This document shows positions 19,266 through 19,874 of a DNA stretch of 19,874 nt, piece by piece (the first letter of the stretch is position 1; the number at the start of each line of letters is the position of its first letter). The notes below the pieces were generated by a model, which had not been told where the DNA came from, did not search any database, and saw only the letters and a list, made by a program, of their open reading frames with translations. Made by a program: the position numbers and the translations under genes. The DNA is from Anaerolineales bacterium UBA1429. Lineage in GTDB: Bacteria; Chloroflexota; Anaerolineae; UBA1429. Location: the NCBI GenBank assembly GCA_002329325.1, contig DCTX01000020.1:30526-50399 (forward strand), given 5' to 3'.

Positions 19266-19874
19266 TTACTCCGTCTGGACCGCTTCAGCGCGCAGGCTGA
19301 TCAGGTCGCGCAACTCGTCGGTGCTCAGCTCGGTCACCCAGCCATCGCCCTCGCCGATGACGTTCTCGGCCAGCTCGCGCTTGCTCTCGATGAGGGCATC
19401 GATGCGCTCCTCCAGGGTGCCCAGGCAGATGAACTTGTGCACCTGGACATCGCGGGTCTGGCCGATGCGATAGGCCCGGTCGGTGGCCTGGTTCTCGACG
19501 GCAGGGTTCCACCAGCGGTCATAGTGAAATACGTGGTTGGCGCGCATCAGGTTCAGGCCGGTGCCGCCCGCCTTGAGGGAGAGGACAAAGATGGAGGGGG
19601 CCTCCGGGCTCTCCTGAAAGCGGCTCAGCATCTCGTCGCGCTGGCGCTGCGGCGTGCCCCCGTGCAAAAAGAGCACTTCTTGCTCATAGGTCTCGCGCAG
19701 ATGCTGCTGGAGCAGCGCGCCCATCTGGGCGTACTGGGTAAAGATCAGGGCGCGCTCGCCCAGCTCCAGGATCTCCTCCAGCATCTCGGTCAACCGGTTC
19801 ATCTTGCCCGAGCGCCGCCCGATGGCCGAACCATCGGCCAGGAACAGCGCCGGGTGGTTGCAGATCTGCTTGAG
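19266..19874 (-). CDS. SNF2/Rad54-family helicase, C-terminal part (5' end outside window)
   Basis: The frame is open to the right edge (202 residues visible) and starts there with LKQICNHPALFL, the conserved junction between the two RecA lobes. Next come SGKMNRLTEMLEEIL, ALIFTQYAQMGALLQQHL and LHGGTPQRQRDEML. Motif V is SLKAGGTGLNLMRANHVFHYDRWWNP, and motif VI is ENQATDRAYRIGQ with the arginine finger region. A tail of about 50 residues (VQVHKFICLGTLEERI) completes the lobe. These enzymes use ATP to move along double-stranded DNA or remodel protein-DNA complexes. The N-terminal lobe with Walker A/B is outside the window. The SWIM gene follows 6 bp downstream. Confidence 0.93.
   Translation of the reverse strand, partial: LKQICNHPALFLADGSAIGRRSGKMNRLTEMLEEILELGERALIFTQYAQMGALLQQHLRETYEQEVLFLHGGTPQRQRDEMLSRFQESPEAPSIFVLSLKAGGTGLNLMRANHVFHYDRWWNPAVENQATDRAYRIGQTRDVQVHKFICLGTLEERIDALIESKRELAENVIGEGDGWVTELSTDELRDLISLRAEAVQTE

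Noticed and set aside
1..19874. CRISPR array, insertion sequence or rRNA
   Set aside because: No regularly spaced repeats, transposase-like frames with terminal repeats or rRNA-like segments were seen on reading both strands.

Overview
The window is high-GC bacterial chromosome, most likely from the phylum Chloroflexota (Anaerolineae/Caldilineae-like). This is inferred from family content and style: an aspS-rnc-smc cluster, an AmaP/Asp23-like membrane protein, a lipoprotein amidase with an 'SATPxP' linker, and pseudomonad-like nondiscriminating signature residues in AspRS. No 16S or other phylogenetic marker was compared. I see no transposase, integrase, CRISPR array or rRNA. One tRNA gene, tRNA-Ser(GGA), is present.

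Layout from the left. The C-terminus of an M42-type aminopeptidase runs off the left edge on the + strand (1-114). Three separate minus-strand genes follow: an ASCH-domain protein, a NagD-like HAD phosphatase with a clear intrinsic terminator, and a DUF922-like HExxH putative protease with a disordered N-terminus. The tRNA-Ser(GGA) gene (minus) diverges from a + strand cluster, aspS - rnc - smc (3070-9198). Smc meets its functional partner ScpB tail-to-tail with 15 bp between them. Upstream of scpB on the minus strand is an AmaP-like membrane protein gene.

The middle (10862-13158) is the least ordinary part. Three minus-strand genes in a row encode an FtsK/SpoIIIE-type DNA translocase ATPase, a small two-helix membrane protein and a Cys-rich DUF3795 protein. 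They lie behind a consensus promoter (TTGACA, 17 bp, TACAAT). A perfect 10+10 bp palindrome containing GAAC-N4-GTTC, the core of the Gram-positive-type LexA (SOS) box, covers the predicted start of transcription. A pair of exact 10-bp direct repeats 21 bp apart lies between this promoter and the diverging promoter of an FmdB-type zinc-ribbon gene. I regard this as the best candidate for an undescribed regulated system.

The right part holds a small alpha/beta-barrel-like hypothetical gene, dtd (D-aminoacyl-tRNA deacylase), and a tightly packed minus-strand operon. That operon is ABC-F ATPase - coaE - 64-aa membrane protein - lipoprotein amidase. Last comes a SWIM zinc-finger gene just downstream of an SNF2-family helicase that runs off the right edge.

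Most transcription units have a near-consensus TATAAT -10 box and a TTG-containing -35 box about 17 bp away, so operon boundaries can be drawn with some confidence. Several housekeeping enzymes lack residues normally conserved at the active site: RNase III (Ala for the metal-binding Asp), AspRS motif 3 (Ala for Asp) and DTD (Pro for Ser). These may be lineage traits and are listed as findings.
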